A stretch of DNA of 64,000 nt from Argentina anserina (taxonomy: Eukaryota; Streptophyta; Magnoliopsida; Rosales; Rosaceae): contig NC_065873.1 of the NCBI RefSeq assembly GCF_933775445.1, forward strand, positions 17,918,001 through 17,982,000, in the 5' to 3' direction. The notes below the pieces were generated by a model. That model did not search any database and was not told where the DNA came from. It saw nothing but the letters and a program-made list of their open reading frames with translations. The translations under genes were made by a program, and so were the position numbers. This document shows, piece after piece, positions 1 through 10,104 of this stretch (position 1 is the first letter of the stretch; each line of letters begins with the position of its first letter).

Positions 1-364
1 AAAGGGTTTCCGAAAATGGAAACCCTACTCCTAAAAATTTTCTTTTATACCCACTTCCAAAATCGGAAACTAACTTCTGTCGTTAATAATGTTTACGTAC
101 GACGTCCGATTAGGATGCGTGATGTATCCACGAACTCGTATCGACGAGCTCTACAACTTTCGTGAAGGAAGTTTTCACAAACGAGTGACGGAATAAAAGT
201 CGATTCTCGCGTCACGAAAACGTAACGTTTTTTCTAAATAAAGTTCCGATAACGTTTCCGTTTTCAATTTTCAACATCGCAAAACACGTTTTAATAAAAT
301 TTTACAAACTCTAATAATTTCTATAAAATCAATTTATTTGTCTCCGAAAAATCGGGTCATTATA
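1..364 (-). repeat. Partial LTR of a Ty3/Gypsy element (cut by window edge)
   Basis: On the minus strand this follows a polypurine tract (plus 365-380, C-rich) and starts TATAATGACCC, where the related intact element starts TGTAATAACCC, so the terminal TG has mutated to TA. It keeps blocks shared with the LTR at 5072, including the GTAGAGCTCGTCGATACGAG block and a TATAAAAG box, but is clearly diverged. The rest of the LTR lies beyond the window start. Confidence 0.75.
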
Positions 365-2460
365 ATCTACCCCCCTTAAAGGAATTTCGGGAAGTTCTTC
401 ACAAACAACTGTGGATATCTTGTCCTCATATCCGACTCTAGTTCCCAAGATGCATCGCCCTCATCATGATGGCTCCACAATACCTTGACTAGCTCTCATT
501 CCTTCCTCCGTAGCTTCTTTGTGGATCTATCCAGAATACGAACCGGCTCAATAATAAATGTGGCATTTTCCTTCACCTCTATGGTGCTATGATCAATCAC
601 ATGAGACTCATCTGGTACGTACCTCCTCAACATGGAAATGTGGAAAACATTGTGAACGGCTGACATGCTAGTAGGCAAGGTTAGTCGATATGCTAGTTAT
701 CCTACCTTCTCAAGAATTTCAAAGGGTCCAACATACCTCAGAGCCAACTTCCCTTTCTTGCTGAATCTCACTACACCCCTTATAGGTGAGACTTTTAAGA
801 ACACATGATCACCGATCTCGAAGTCCACATGTCTCCTCTATAAGTCTGCATAGCTATTCTGTCTACTATATGCAGTTCGGATCCTATCTTGAATGATTGA
901 GATCTTCTCTATGGTTTCTTGAACCATCTCTGGGCCCATCAATGCTTCATCACCAACTTCGGCCCAACAGATAGGTGAGCGACACGGTCTACCATAAAAA
1001 GCCTCATAAGGTGCCATGCTGATGCTAGAATAGTAACTGTTGTTGTAAGCAAACTCAATCAACCTCAAATGATCCTCCCAGCTACCTTTAAAATCCAGCA
1101 TACAAGCTCTCAACATATCCTCAATTACCTGATTCACCCTTTCTGTCTGTCCATCAGTCTGAGGATGAAATACATTACTCATATCCAAGGTAGTACCCAT
1201 AGCCTTTTGCAAACCACCCCAGAATTTCGACGTGAAACGTGCATCTCGATCAGAGACAATAGAAACTAGAGCTCCATGAAGTCTCACTATCTCATCCACA
1301 TCTAGTTTCCCTAGCACGTCCACTGAGTACTTCATCGACACTGGAAGAAAATGTGCGAACTTTGTCAATCGATCAACAATCACCCATATTGCATCGTGAC
1401 CCTTCTTGGACCTAGGCAGTCCAGTCACAAAATCCATAGATATATGTTCCCACTTCCAAAGAGGAATAGTCAATGGCTTCAACATGCCAGTTGGTCATTG
1501 ATGTTTTGCTTTTACTTACTAACACGTAAGACACTACGATACAAATTCAGCTACATCTTTCTTCATCTCGTTCCACTAGAATTGCCTGCATAGGTCCTTG
1601 TACATCTTGGTGTTCCCTGGATGAACGGTATAACGAGATCGATGTGCCGTATGAAGGACCTCCTCCTTAAGATGATTACAATCTGGGATACACAATCTTG
1701 CCACAAACCTCAACCCTCCATCGGGTCCAACTCCCCACTCGGAAAAGACATTCATCAAGCGTATCTAATACAAGGTCTGCCAACTTAGCTTGTGAGAATT
1801 TATTTTATGTCTGACCCTGTATGATCCTTGAGATTAATGTCGGTTGCACAGTGACACTACCAAGAAAGACCTTTGGTTCTCCTTCCGATGGTACCAAATC
1901 AAACTCTGATGCAGTTTCGAGCATAAGCCATTCTTGAACCATAAGAGAAGCTACCACACCTCTCGGTTTCCTACTCAAGGCATCGGCCACCACATTTGCT
2001 TTCCCAGGGTGATACTCCAATGTGAAGTCATAGTCTTTGAGGAGTTTCATCCATCTCCTATGCCTCATATTCAATTCTTTCTGTGAGAATAGATACTACA
2101 GACTCTTATTATCAGAAAAGAGTTGAAATTTCTCACCATACAAGTAATGTCTCCAAATCGTCAGGGCAAAAACAACTCCCGCGAGCTCTAGATCGTGAGT
2201 GGGATAGTTCTTCTCATGGATCTTTAACTGTCTAGAGCCGTACGCAACAACTCCTCTATGCTGCATCAACACACATCTTAAGCCTTCGAGCGATGCATCA
2301 CTGTAAATGACATAACCGCCCCCACTAGAGAGAATCGTCAACACTGGAGCTGTGGTCAAACTGGTCTTTAGCTTGTTGAAAGATGGTTGGCATCTCCCCT
2401 GACATGGACGGGAACAGTCTTCGAACTTACCTGTTATCACATCGGTTAAGGCTAACCGCC
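365..2460 (-). pseudogene. Degraded Ty3/Gypsy pol remnant (RNase H, integrase, chromo-like end)
   Basis: Minus-strand fragments read, in protein order, RNase H core (2440-2096), RNase H end (2074-1805), the HHCC zinc-binding part of integrase (1758-1576), integrase core (1485-838, with [10 protein letters not shown] and [10 protein letters not shown] around two catalytic Asp) and the C-terminal tether region (678-496). The order and sequence match the intact pol at 10105-12978. Stops and frameshifts break it into at least five pieces, many explained by CpG to TpG changes. Gag, protease and most of reverse transcriptase are missing: the element ends next to the Cassandra element at 2491. It is an old, dead relative of the element at 5072-16161. 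Confidence 0.9.
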
Positions 2461-2600
2461 CTTGTGGTGGATCTTACCCCAATTTTTTATTGTAATATCA
2501 CACATCGGCCAACGGAGAGGGGGTGATGCACCTTATGTGTACATGCCCACCTCTATCTAACACGAGGCTTTTTGAGGGCTCAACGACTTCGAAGGAGAGG

Positions 2601-2672
2601 AGAACTCCGAAGTTAAGCATGTTTGGCCCAGGGCAATCCCAGGATGGGTGACCCACTAGGAAGGTGCTTCTG
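2601..2672 (+). promoter_or_regulatory. 5S rRNA-like Pol III promoter block in Cassandra LTR1
   Basis: AGAACTCCGAAGTTAAGCAT followed by the GGATGGGTGACCCACTAGGAAG stretch (2642-2663) matches the internal control region of plant 5S rRNA (A box, intermediate element, C box). Only this part of a 5S gene is present, so it is an LTR component and not a 5S rRNA gene. A second, more mutated copy is at 2938-3003. Confidence 0.85.
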
Positions 2673-2937
2673 AGCTCCCAAAAACAAAACCGTGAGGGTT
2701 ATACCTAAAGCGGACAATATCGCGTTACGGCGGAACGATCCGGGTCGTGACATTTGGTACCAGAGCCACTTTGTCGTGTGGTGCGAGTGTGCCGACGAGG
2801 GCGTCAGACTCCCAAAGGGGGTGGATTGTAATATCCCACATCGGCTAACGGAGAGGGGGTGATGCGTCTTATATGTACATGCTCACCTCTATCTAACGCG
2901 AGGCTTTTTTGGGGCTCAACCGCTTCGGAGGAGAGGA

Positions 2938-3003
2938 GAACTCCGAAATTAAGTATGTTTGGCCCAAGACAATCTTAGGATGGGTGACCCACTGGGAATG
3001 TGC
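2938..3003 (+). promoter_or_regulatory. 5S rRNA-like block in Cassandra LTR2
   Basis: Same block as in LTR1 with changes such as AAATTAAGTATG for AAGTTAAGCATG. The C-box part GGATGGGTGACCCACTGGGAA is preserved. Confidence 0.8.
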
Positions 3004-3091
3004 TTCTGAGCTCTCAAAAACAAAACCGTGAGGACTATGTCCAAAGTGGACAATATCATGTTACAGCGGAGCGGCGGTCCGGGTCGTGATA

Positions 3092-3961
3092 GATTGAATT
3101 CAATTTATATGTATACTTTTTGAATGTCTTTTTCGATTCGATGGCTATATCTCTTTGTCCAGATAAACTGAGATGGTTACAAAATCATTAACAACATACA
3201 ATCCTTACAGTACATACGTACCGTATGATCAATGGTGGAGGATAGAAAGGGGCTCAGAGGGTTGTAGCGCAGGGAATATCCTTTGTTTTGTCTAATTTTA
3301 TGCCTATATTAGCTTAGAGTTCACCTAACTCTATCATATTAGCCCAGTGTAATCTCTAATTCAAACAATCAGCCCGGGTTAGTATCTAATCCTAGACATT
3401 GGTAAAACATTTGAGATTTTATTTAATCGTCTACATGTCTATTTGTGAGAATATGATAATTAAAAGGCAAATCCGTCCGAACATAATTCAGTGATTTCCC
3501 GTAACTGGTCTTACGGTAGTAGAAATACGTATTATAAAAAAAAAAGTCAAAATGTTAGTTAATGCCACAACAGTTACATACAGATGTCACAATATGAATG
3601 ATTAATTGAGAGAAATGTGAATCATCAGATTCACCTAATGGGTGTACTCGAGTATTATTTGATATATTTCCCTATTAATCCAAAGTACCATCAATTATGT
3701 CAGATTTACATTTTCCTTGTTGACTCAAAAAAGAACTGTTATCTCCTCCCTATTCGATCAGTGTGCATGAAAAGCGTTAATTGCCTTTAAATCTAATACG
3801 ACCATATCTTTTGCCTCAAGAGTCAGATAATTTTTCCACATCAGTTTGATTCAATGAATACATCACCAGAATTTGCGTATATAAGGAAACATCATGGAAC
3901 TGAGTTCCAATTGATATCTTATCATCCAGCAGAGAAGCTACATCCTCAGAATTAAATAAGA
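3092..3961 (+). promoter_or_regulatory. Upstream region of the first SPH gene
   Basis: No gene is seen. A TATA box TATATAAGG lies at 3878-3886, about 80 nt before the start codon. Just upstream, AATACATCACCAGAAT (about 3857-3872) closely matches AATACATTCACCAGAAT in front of the SPH gene at 25150, so this part of the promoter is shared between paralogs. Confidence 0.6.
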
Positions 3962-4405
3962 ATGAGAGCACTCAAAGGCACAGTCCTTTTCTACCTGTGT
4001 GCAGCTTTAGCCCTGAGCATCATCCTGGAATCCTCAGCCAAATGGCCCGGTCTTGATACCACCAACTGGCATGTGCACGTCGTTAACGGTCTCGGCGGAC
4101 AGAGACAACTGGTCGTCCACTGCTGGTCCGACCTTGACGATCTTGGCTTCCATACTCTTAACCCTGGTGGAGACTTCAACTGGCATTTCCATGTCAACTT
4201 GCCCGGGACAACGAAATTCACTTGTGACTGGCGTGCAGGAAATCAACACGCTTTGTATCCTGTGTTTTGGAGGGAGGCTAGACATATGTGGCTTCGGACT
4301 CATTGCGACTGGAAAGCGTGCTTTTGGATTGCGAAAGACGATGGGATTTACCTCAAGAACGTTCCGGCGGGTCGTGACGAGCTTATTCATCCATGGGAAA
4401 CATGA
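3962..4405 (+). CDS. SPH: S-protein homolog (plant self-incompatibility S1 family), intact
   Basis: Single-exon gene for a 147-residue small secreted protein. Residues 1-26 form a signal peptide (hydrophobic core, cleavage probably after SSA). The mature part is an S1-type domain starting WHVHVVNGL, with four cysteines at 54, 88, 115 and 120 in the order family members use, the CDWKACFW block, and KDDGIYLK near the end. S1 proteins are the poppy pistil self-incompatibility ligand and a large family of homologs of mostly unknown role, often expressed in floral organs or roots; the function here cannot be told. ATG at 3962 is chosen because it gives the signal peptide and follows a TATA box by about 80 nt. 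It is the nearest relative in this window of the gene at 25150 (same length class, same signal peptide pattern). An AATAAA-like signal follows at 4492-4498. Confidence 0.93.
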   Translation: MRALKGTVLFYLCAALALSIILESSAKWPGLDTTNWHVHVVNGLGGQRQLVVHCWSDLDDLGFHTLNPGGDFNWHFHVNLPGTTKFTCDWRAGNQHALYPVFWREARHMWLRTHCDWKACFWIAKDDGIYLKNVPAGRDELIHPWET

Positions 4406-5047
4406 AGGAACGTTATATTAAAAGGGTCGTGTAGTAATATATGGTTTAAAGACTGCAACCGAAGCTGTCGAGCTCTTATATTTATGTGATGAAATAAAAG
4501 AACATGTTTGGCCGAAAATATTGTGTCGAAATGTTGATATCTAACGAGTTTGGCCCCAGCGTCTACTTTCAATCTAATCAGACATTGTTTGAGTTCAAGA
4601 ACAATCGAACCACCAATTTACCTCTCTTAACGTTCGCTTGAAAGAAAGTAACCTTAATTTACCATATTATGATGCAGAAACCGTGAATTTTCCTAATTAG
4701 CATTCCGTTTATTTCCGTATTAACGAATTCAAGGTGCATGATGATTTGTAGTTTATAGAAACAAAAACAAAATTGAATATTCGGTGCGGATGGAAGGGGG
4801 AGCGATCGAACATTGCATAGAAGGTCTTGTGAATTAATCATAATCATGTAATATACTTCTGATTATCAGTCATATTCATAGGATATACTTCTGATCGATT
4901 AATACACACAAATAGCTAATCATTTCCATATGTACTATACCAAAATGATTGCTTTCTCAGGTATAAAATTCACAAGTGATTGAGTACCCACCCCATGCCA
5001 ACAGTACAAATATAGCGCCTCACTGACCTGCACCTTAAATCTAGACA
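4406..5047 (+). other. Spacer: 3' end of SPH gene 1 and promoter of split SPH gene 2
   Basis: The first part is AT-rich 3' sequence with TGATGAAATAAAAG, a motif also seen behind other SPH copies. A TATA box (TATAAAATT, 4962-4970) lies about 80 nt before the ATG at 5048 and belongs to the SPH gene interrupted at 5071. No other gene is seen. Confidence 0.55.
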
Positions 5048-5071
5048 ATGAGTGGTTTCAAGCTCTATGTG
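5048..5071 (+). pseudogene. SPH: First eight codons of an SPH gene cut by a retrotransposon
   Basis: ATG at 5048 opens eight codons (M S G F K L Y V) ending in the target duplication ATGTG at 5067-5071, where the Gypsy element begins. The frame continues exactly in the other half at 16167, so both pieces were one gene whose signal peptide was split. A TATA box sits about 80 nt upstream. Confidence 0.85.
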
Positions 5072-5390
5072 TGTAATAACCCTCGTTTTCAAACAATATT
5101 TGAAATTGAATTTAATTTTATTAAGTTGTGAAATTTAATTAGAATGGATGTGATTGGTTACGACGTTATGAAACGAGAAACGGATACGTTATCGGAACGT
5201 TTAATTCGAAAAAACGTTACGTTTCCGAACGTTTATATCGATTTTTAATCCGTTGCTCGGTTTCAAAAACTTTCTTCACGGAAGTGGTAGAGCTCGTCGA
5301 TACGAGTTCGTGAGTATGTGACACGTTCGAAACGGACATCGTACGTAAAGGTTATTAACGTCGGAAGTTAGTTTCCGATTTGGAAACTAG

Positions 5391-5398
5391 TATAAATA
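5391..5398 (+). promoter_or_regulatory. TATA box of the Gypsy LTR
   Basis: TATAAATA followed by a leader and a CT-rich tract; the same position in the 3' LTR is 13338-13345. The old LTR at the window start has a TATAAAAG at the equivalent place. Confidence 0.65.
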
Positions 5399-6361
5399 GA
5401 ACATTTATGAGATTAGGGTTTCCATAATTGGAAACCCCTCATTCGGCCCGCCTCCCTTCTCTCTCTCCCTCTCTCGCTCTCTCTCACTCACCCCGAGCCC
5501 TCCCTCTCTCCGAAAATCTTCTCACCGATCTGCCTCCTTCCGAGGCACCGTGAAGTACACCGCCCAGCCTAGCATCACCGCAAGGACTCCCTCAGCCACC
5601 CTCGAGCTCGCCACACCTCCCCGCGCCGGCGTGAGTCCCTCCGCGCTCCAACCCGAGGCCTCAAACTTCATCGCCGCCATCGCACCACACCGACAACGCG
5701 AGGACACGAAGGGAGCATCACGACGCCGAATCCTCGCCTTGGAGCTCTCTGCCATCGATCCAAGGGCAAAACCGCACGATCTCAGTCCTCCCCAAGGATT
5801 TGAAATCCATCGGCGATTCAAGCCTTTCCGAGGCCAAATCGGAGGGTCTAGCTTCGAATTAAGGTATGGTGTGGTTGTATTTGATGGTTGTTTGTGATTG
5901 TAAATGAATTGGGATCGATTTGTGAGGATCAGAGGTGTTGGAGGAGGAGAGGGTTACCGCCGTGTAGTAGTGGCGCGTGGGGGAGCGTGGAAGGTGCAGG
6001 AGAGGGTCTGCCACCGTAGGAAGGAGGAGGAAGAGATGAGGGATAGATTTGAGGTAGCGGTGGCGTGCTACGCGCCGTGGTTAGCCTCGGCGCGTGGGCC
6101 CCACGCGCGGCCGGCCGGAGGTGGCGCGTGTGCCACACGCGCCGCCGTGTGGCGGCGGTGTAATTAGTTTTGACTGAAAGGGTATTTTGGTAATTTACTG
6201 TGTAACGGTAAATGTAAATTTTATTTACGTATGGTAAATGTAATTAAGTTTTACCTACGGTAAATGTAATTATAAATTACTTTCAGTAAATGTAAAAAGT
6301 AATTTGTAAAAGGGTAAATTAGTAAATTTTATTTACTGAATTTGTATTTACATTTAAATAG

Positions 6362-6620
6362 TACGTATACGTACAGAAATACGTATTAATATTTATACGT
6401 ACAGAAATACGTATTAGTATTTATACGTACAGAAATACGTATATAAATATTTATACGTACAGAAATACGTATTAATATTTATACGTATAGAAATACGTAT
6501 TAATATTTATACGTACAGAAATACGTATATAGTATTTATACGTACAGAAATACGTATTAATATTTATACGTACAGAAATACGTATATAATATTTATACGT
6601 ACTGAAATACGTATTAATCG
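6362..6620 (+). repeat. Nine-copy tandem array in the 5' LTR (roughly 28-bp unit)
   Basis: The unit core is TACGTACAGAAATACGTATT with a short AT spacer (TAATATT, TAGTATT or ATAAATATT). Nine copies occur, one with TATAGAAA and one with TACTGAAA. Each has the palindromic ACGT motif on both sides of a GAAA centre. The same array, with the same variants in the same order, is in the 3' LTR at 14309-14567. Confidence 0.9.
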
Positions 6621-7225
6621 TATATTTGCACAGTAACCGTGAATAGTGAACTGTGAACAGTAACTTCGTATAAACCAAAATTGTTGAACAGTAGCCGTTT
6701 ATTACTGTTTTGGCATTTAAAGGTTTACGAAACGATTCTAAATGCTTGTCTTATCTCTTTAAGGTGATCGCTAAATCGAGGAAAGGGATTATTATCGGAA
6801 ATTGAGGAATTACGCTCAAGTCAATAAGGTGAGTAAAATCTCACTGAATTTACGAATCTACCCTTATGGTGATTCAACATTTTGCAAGTGTGTTTATCAA
6901 TTGAATTATAACATGTATATAATTTAGTGGACTACATATATATAGTATAATGGTAATAGGTACATAATATATATATATAGTTCATTAAATTACGTACTGT
7001 TATTAATGCATTAAAAATAGTCATTTCAGTGACGGAAAATTGAGCATGAGTATGTGAGAATATTGTACGTATTTCTTCAGGTGTTTGTGAAACATGACAT
7101 GTATAGGATATAGTGGACTATGTATATATTGTATAAATGGTAATAAATACGAATATATATAGTTTGCTATATAATATACTGTTATGATTTTTTTTATTGT
7201 GGTGATATCGTGAAAGTTTTAAAGC

Positions 7226-7423
7226 GTACAATATGATGAGTGATTATTGTACATGATTTTATCACGGAGAATGTAATAAAATTGTGATTTGTCTTCGGAC
7301 GTGATGTGTGGTACAATATGATGTGTGATTATTGTACGTGTTTTTAACATTGTGATTGTTAAAATGTGAATTGTCTTCGGACCTGATTTTTGGTACAATA
7401 TGATGTGAGATTATTGTACGTGT
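7226..7423 (+). repeat. Imperfect triplication with GTACAAT/ATTGTAC hairpins in the LTR
   Basis: Copies start at 7226, 7311 and 7393 (85, 82 and about 31 bp). Each begins GTACAATATGATG and within about 27 bp runs into ATTGTAC, an inverted repeat that can form a small hairpin. The first two end TTGTCTTCGGAC. The 3' LTR carries the same at 15173-15370. Confidence 0.75.
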
Positions 7424-8216
7424 TTGGCAAGTCGAAACCTAGCCTTTGGCCGGGCGAAAGTTACGATACAGTTAGAGCTCTAGTCTGTCTGCCTTAGTAC
7501 TGCATGTGAGGTAACGGGTGGTTATCTGCTCATGGGTACTCGGTGTATCTTGGATGTTGGGTAGCGGGTGGCTATCCAATATCAACGGTGTATTACGAGA
7601 GGGGTAACAGATGTGTACCAGCGTTCTTGGTACCCGTATTATAAATGCATTGGGTAACCAGAAGGGTTACTTAATTTCCTCATGAGCTTTTTATTTCATA
7701 TTTCTTTGGGTCAACCAGATGGGCTGACCATTGGCTCATGGGGGCATTTATATTTGTTGTTTTGAGATCTTTCGTATATTTTGATATACGAACTGTATTG
7801 TGATTTTACTCATACGAGCTATAAGCTTACCGGGTTTGTGTTTACAATCCCGGTGCACCAATTCGATGGTGTAGGGGATAACTCTGCAGGTGTTGATTAG
7901 TGGAGGTTGAGTGACGACTACATAGGCTCGAAGTCGTTCGGATCCTACTTGTGGTGAGATTTTAGCATGGATTCGTGTGTGAGGATTTGTGTATTTTCAT
8001 TTGTGAGATTTGTGAGTGATTTGTGAGAATTATTACATTTCCATTTGTGTATGGATTATAATTTGGGTTGTAATAATTGGTTGTCTGAGTTGTATTGAGA
8101 TCTCAGAATTGATCCGCTGTTACACTTAAATGATTTCGATTTTATTGAGATTATTTTGTGTTTAACGACTTTAGAATTTTGAGTTTTTAAGCTCGAAATT
8201 TTGGGGTTGTTACAGT

Positions 8217-8229
8217 TGGTATCAGAGCC
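8217..8229 (+). other. Primer binding site of the Gypsy element
   Basis: TGGTATCAGAGCC, two bases after the 5' LTR, is complementary to the 3' end of initiator Met tRNA, the usual primer for plant LTR retrotransposons. Confidence 0.9.
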
Positions 8230-8496
8230 TAAATGCGTATTTGGCGATTATCAACACCATCCAGGAGCGATGATCCGACTGCAGGCGGGCTCCCATCACA
8301 TGCTCCTCGGTATTGATATGTCGTCGGGTACGCGAGAGTGTAGGAGCCATACCTCACGGTTTGGTCCTCTAGGGAGTATTGTGATGATACTTCGATGATT
8401 CATCTGTTTTGGAATGTCAAGTTATAATCTTTGGATCTGTTTTGGCTGAGTTCGAGATTTCTTGAGTATTGACTAAATGTATTGTTTTTGAAGGTG

Positions 8497-10104
8497 ATGA
8501 ACGGTGACAAGGGCCGAGGACGGGCGAGAGGCCGAGGTCGAGGTAGGACCACAGGCCGAGTCCGCAACGTGGAGAACCTTTATGAGGAGGCTGCTCCACA
8601 GGTAGAGCGGGTAGGCCGAGGTTGAGGTAGGGCCACAGGTCGAGTCCGCAACGTGGAGAACCTCTATGAGGAGGCTGCTTCGCAGGAGGAGCAGGATGAG
8701 CCAGCTCCTGCAGTTAGAGATGACGGTCGAGTGTTGAAGCTGATCAAGGATATTAGTGCACTGTCAGCTCCGACATTTCATGGGGGACTAGATCACATGG
8801 TAGCTGACCATTGGATCGAGGGTATGGAGGCTTATTTTGAGTTGATGGAGTGCACAGAGATTGAGAAGAGAAAGATAGCTACATTCTTTCTCAAGGGTGA
8901 TGCTCTAGATTGGTGGAAGAGCATGAGACAGACTGTGGATGTGTCTACATTCACATGGGGAGATTTCACCACCATATTCCAAGAGAAGTATTTTCCAGCC
9001 TCAGTACAGGAGGACTTAGAGTTGGAGTTCCTGGCATTGGTACAGGGAGACATGACCATTAGAGAGTATGATGCTCGATTCTCGCAACTGTATCGGTATG
9101 TCAGGCCTATGGGTGCGACTGCTTTAGCTCAGAAGTATCTACGTGGGCTGAAACAAGAGTACAAGACCATGATATCAGTCCTTTGCCTGACTTCACGGGA
9201 GCAGATATTTGAGAGTGCTATGAGTTTGGAGCAAGCAGAGAAGACTCGAGCAGGTGATGTGGGGAACAGAGATGCAAAGGGGAAAGGCAAGGCAGTCTAT
9301 ACAGGCAGCGAGCACTCAGGGCCGAAGGATAGGTCATGGAAGAGGCCAAGACCCCACTATCAGGCCCCGACAAGGGCGCCACCCTTAGCCATCAGAGCAG
9401 CACCAGTCAGACCATTAGCAGCAGTGAGGTGTTATAGCTGCAATGAGATGGGACATTACGCCTCAGCATGTCCGAAGCCGAAGAGAGCAGGCTGCCACCG
9501 GTGCGGGCAAGTGGGACACATAGCTCGAGATTGTACCCGACCACTTCCGGGTAGACAGGAACGGCCACAGAGACAGCTACCAGCGGGCCAAGCTAGAGTG
9601 TTCGCAGTGGGTCAGCGAGACACAGGGGTGGAAGGTACATTATCACTTTTTGACTACCTTGCTAGAGTGTTGTTTGATACGGGAGCATCGCATTCATTCA
9701 TTGCTAGTTCAGTAGTGGAGATGCTAGGATTGATTCCTACACCTCTCGGGGACGCCTTATGTGTCACTTCACCCCTTGGAGTGTCACTTGAGTTAGAGAC
9801 AATCTGCAAAGCTTGTCCTATTTTGATTGGAAGTAGAGAGTTCTCTGCTTCGTTGATTGTGATTCCGGACCACACTTATGATGTGATCTTGGGGGTTGAT
9901 TGGTTGAGACCACAGCATGCTGTGATTGATTGTTTTGACATGGTAGTGTCCTTTCATAGACCTGGAGAGCCAGTGTTTCGTTATCGTTGCCTCAAGTCCG
10001 ACAACGCCATGAGATCAGGAGTTTTGGCACATGTGGAGTCAGTGGATCAGGAAATGACTATCACAGACATTGTGGTAGTATCTGAGTTTGGTGAAGTGTT
10101 CTAA
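8497..10104 (+). pseudogene. Gypsy gag-protease frame, with an in-frame TGA and ending at TAA
   Basis: ATG 8497 opens the gag frame, interrupted by TGA at 8623-8625. From ATG 8653 the frame runs to TAA at 10102 (483 codons). Numbering from 8653: gag capsid-like region about 45-165, two CCHC zinc knuckles (Cys260-Cys273, Cys281-Cys294) that bind the RNA, and an aspartic protease with DTGAS at 342-346. The N-terminal region holds a short tandem duplication (about 8530-8602 and 8617-8687); the TGA replaces a CGA at the matching place of the first copy, a CpG-to-TpG change. A restart at 8653 would still give capsid, zinc knuckles and protease. The TAA at the end is in the same frame as pol. Confidence 0.88.

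Larger units (their letters stand above)
2491..3091 (+). mobile_element. Cassandra-type TRIM retrotransposon, complete
   Basis: Two direct LTRs, 2491-2752 and 2827-3091, start TGTAATATC and end TGACA / TGATA. Directly after LTR1 comes a primer binding site complementary to initiator Met tRNA (TGGTACCAGAGC, 2755-2766). Directly before LTR2 is a polypurine tract (AAAGGGGGTGGA, 2814-2825). The internal domain is only about 74 bp and codes for nothing, as in Cassandra TRIMs, which move with proteins of other elements. The LTRs contain the 5S rRNA-like block typical of the family. LTR2 shows many C-to-T type changes against LTR1, so the insertion is not recent. The five bases on either side (TTTAT, GATTG) do not match. 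Confidence 0.92.
5072..8214 (+). repeat. 5' LTR of the Gypsy element
   Basis: 3,143 bp. It contains a U3 block shared with the old LTR at 1-364, a TATA box (TATAAATA, 5391-5398), a pyrimidine-rich leader (about 5450-5500), a GC-rich stretch (about 5520-6165), a nine-copy array of a roughly 28-bp unit (6362-6620), and three imperfect copies of an 82-85-bp unit (7226-7423). No domain is recognised in its short open frames. Confidence 0.95.

Noticed and set aside
2601..3003. Two 5S rRNA-like sequences as 5S rRNA genes
   Set aside because: Only the internal promoter part matches, inside two LTRs with primer site and polypurine tract; this is a Cassandra TRIM.
4034..4390. Long antisense open frames opposite the SPH genes (also 16194-16577, 25195-25596)
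   Set aside because: They recur because the sense genes are homologous; no independent start, promoter or domain.
5550..6167. Open frames of 115 and 87 codons in the Gypsy LTR (repeated at 13497-14114)
   Set aside because: No domain, GC-rich composition, and presence in both LTRs simply follows from LTR identity.
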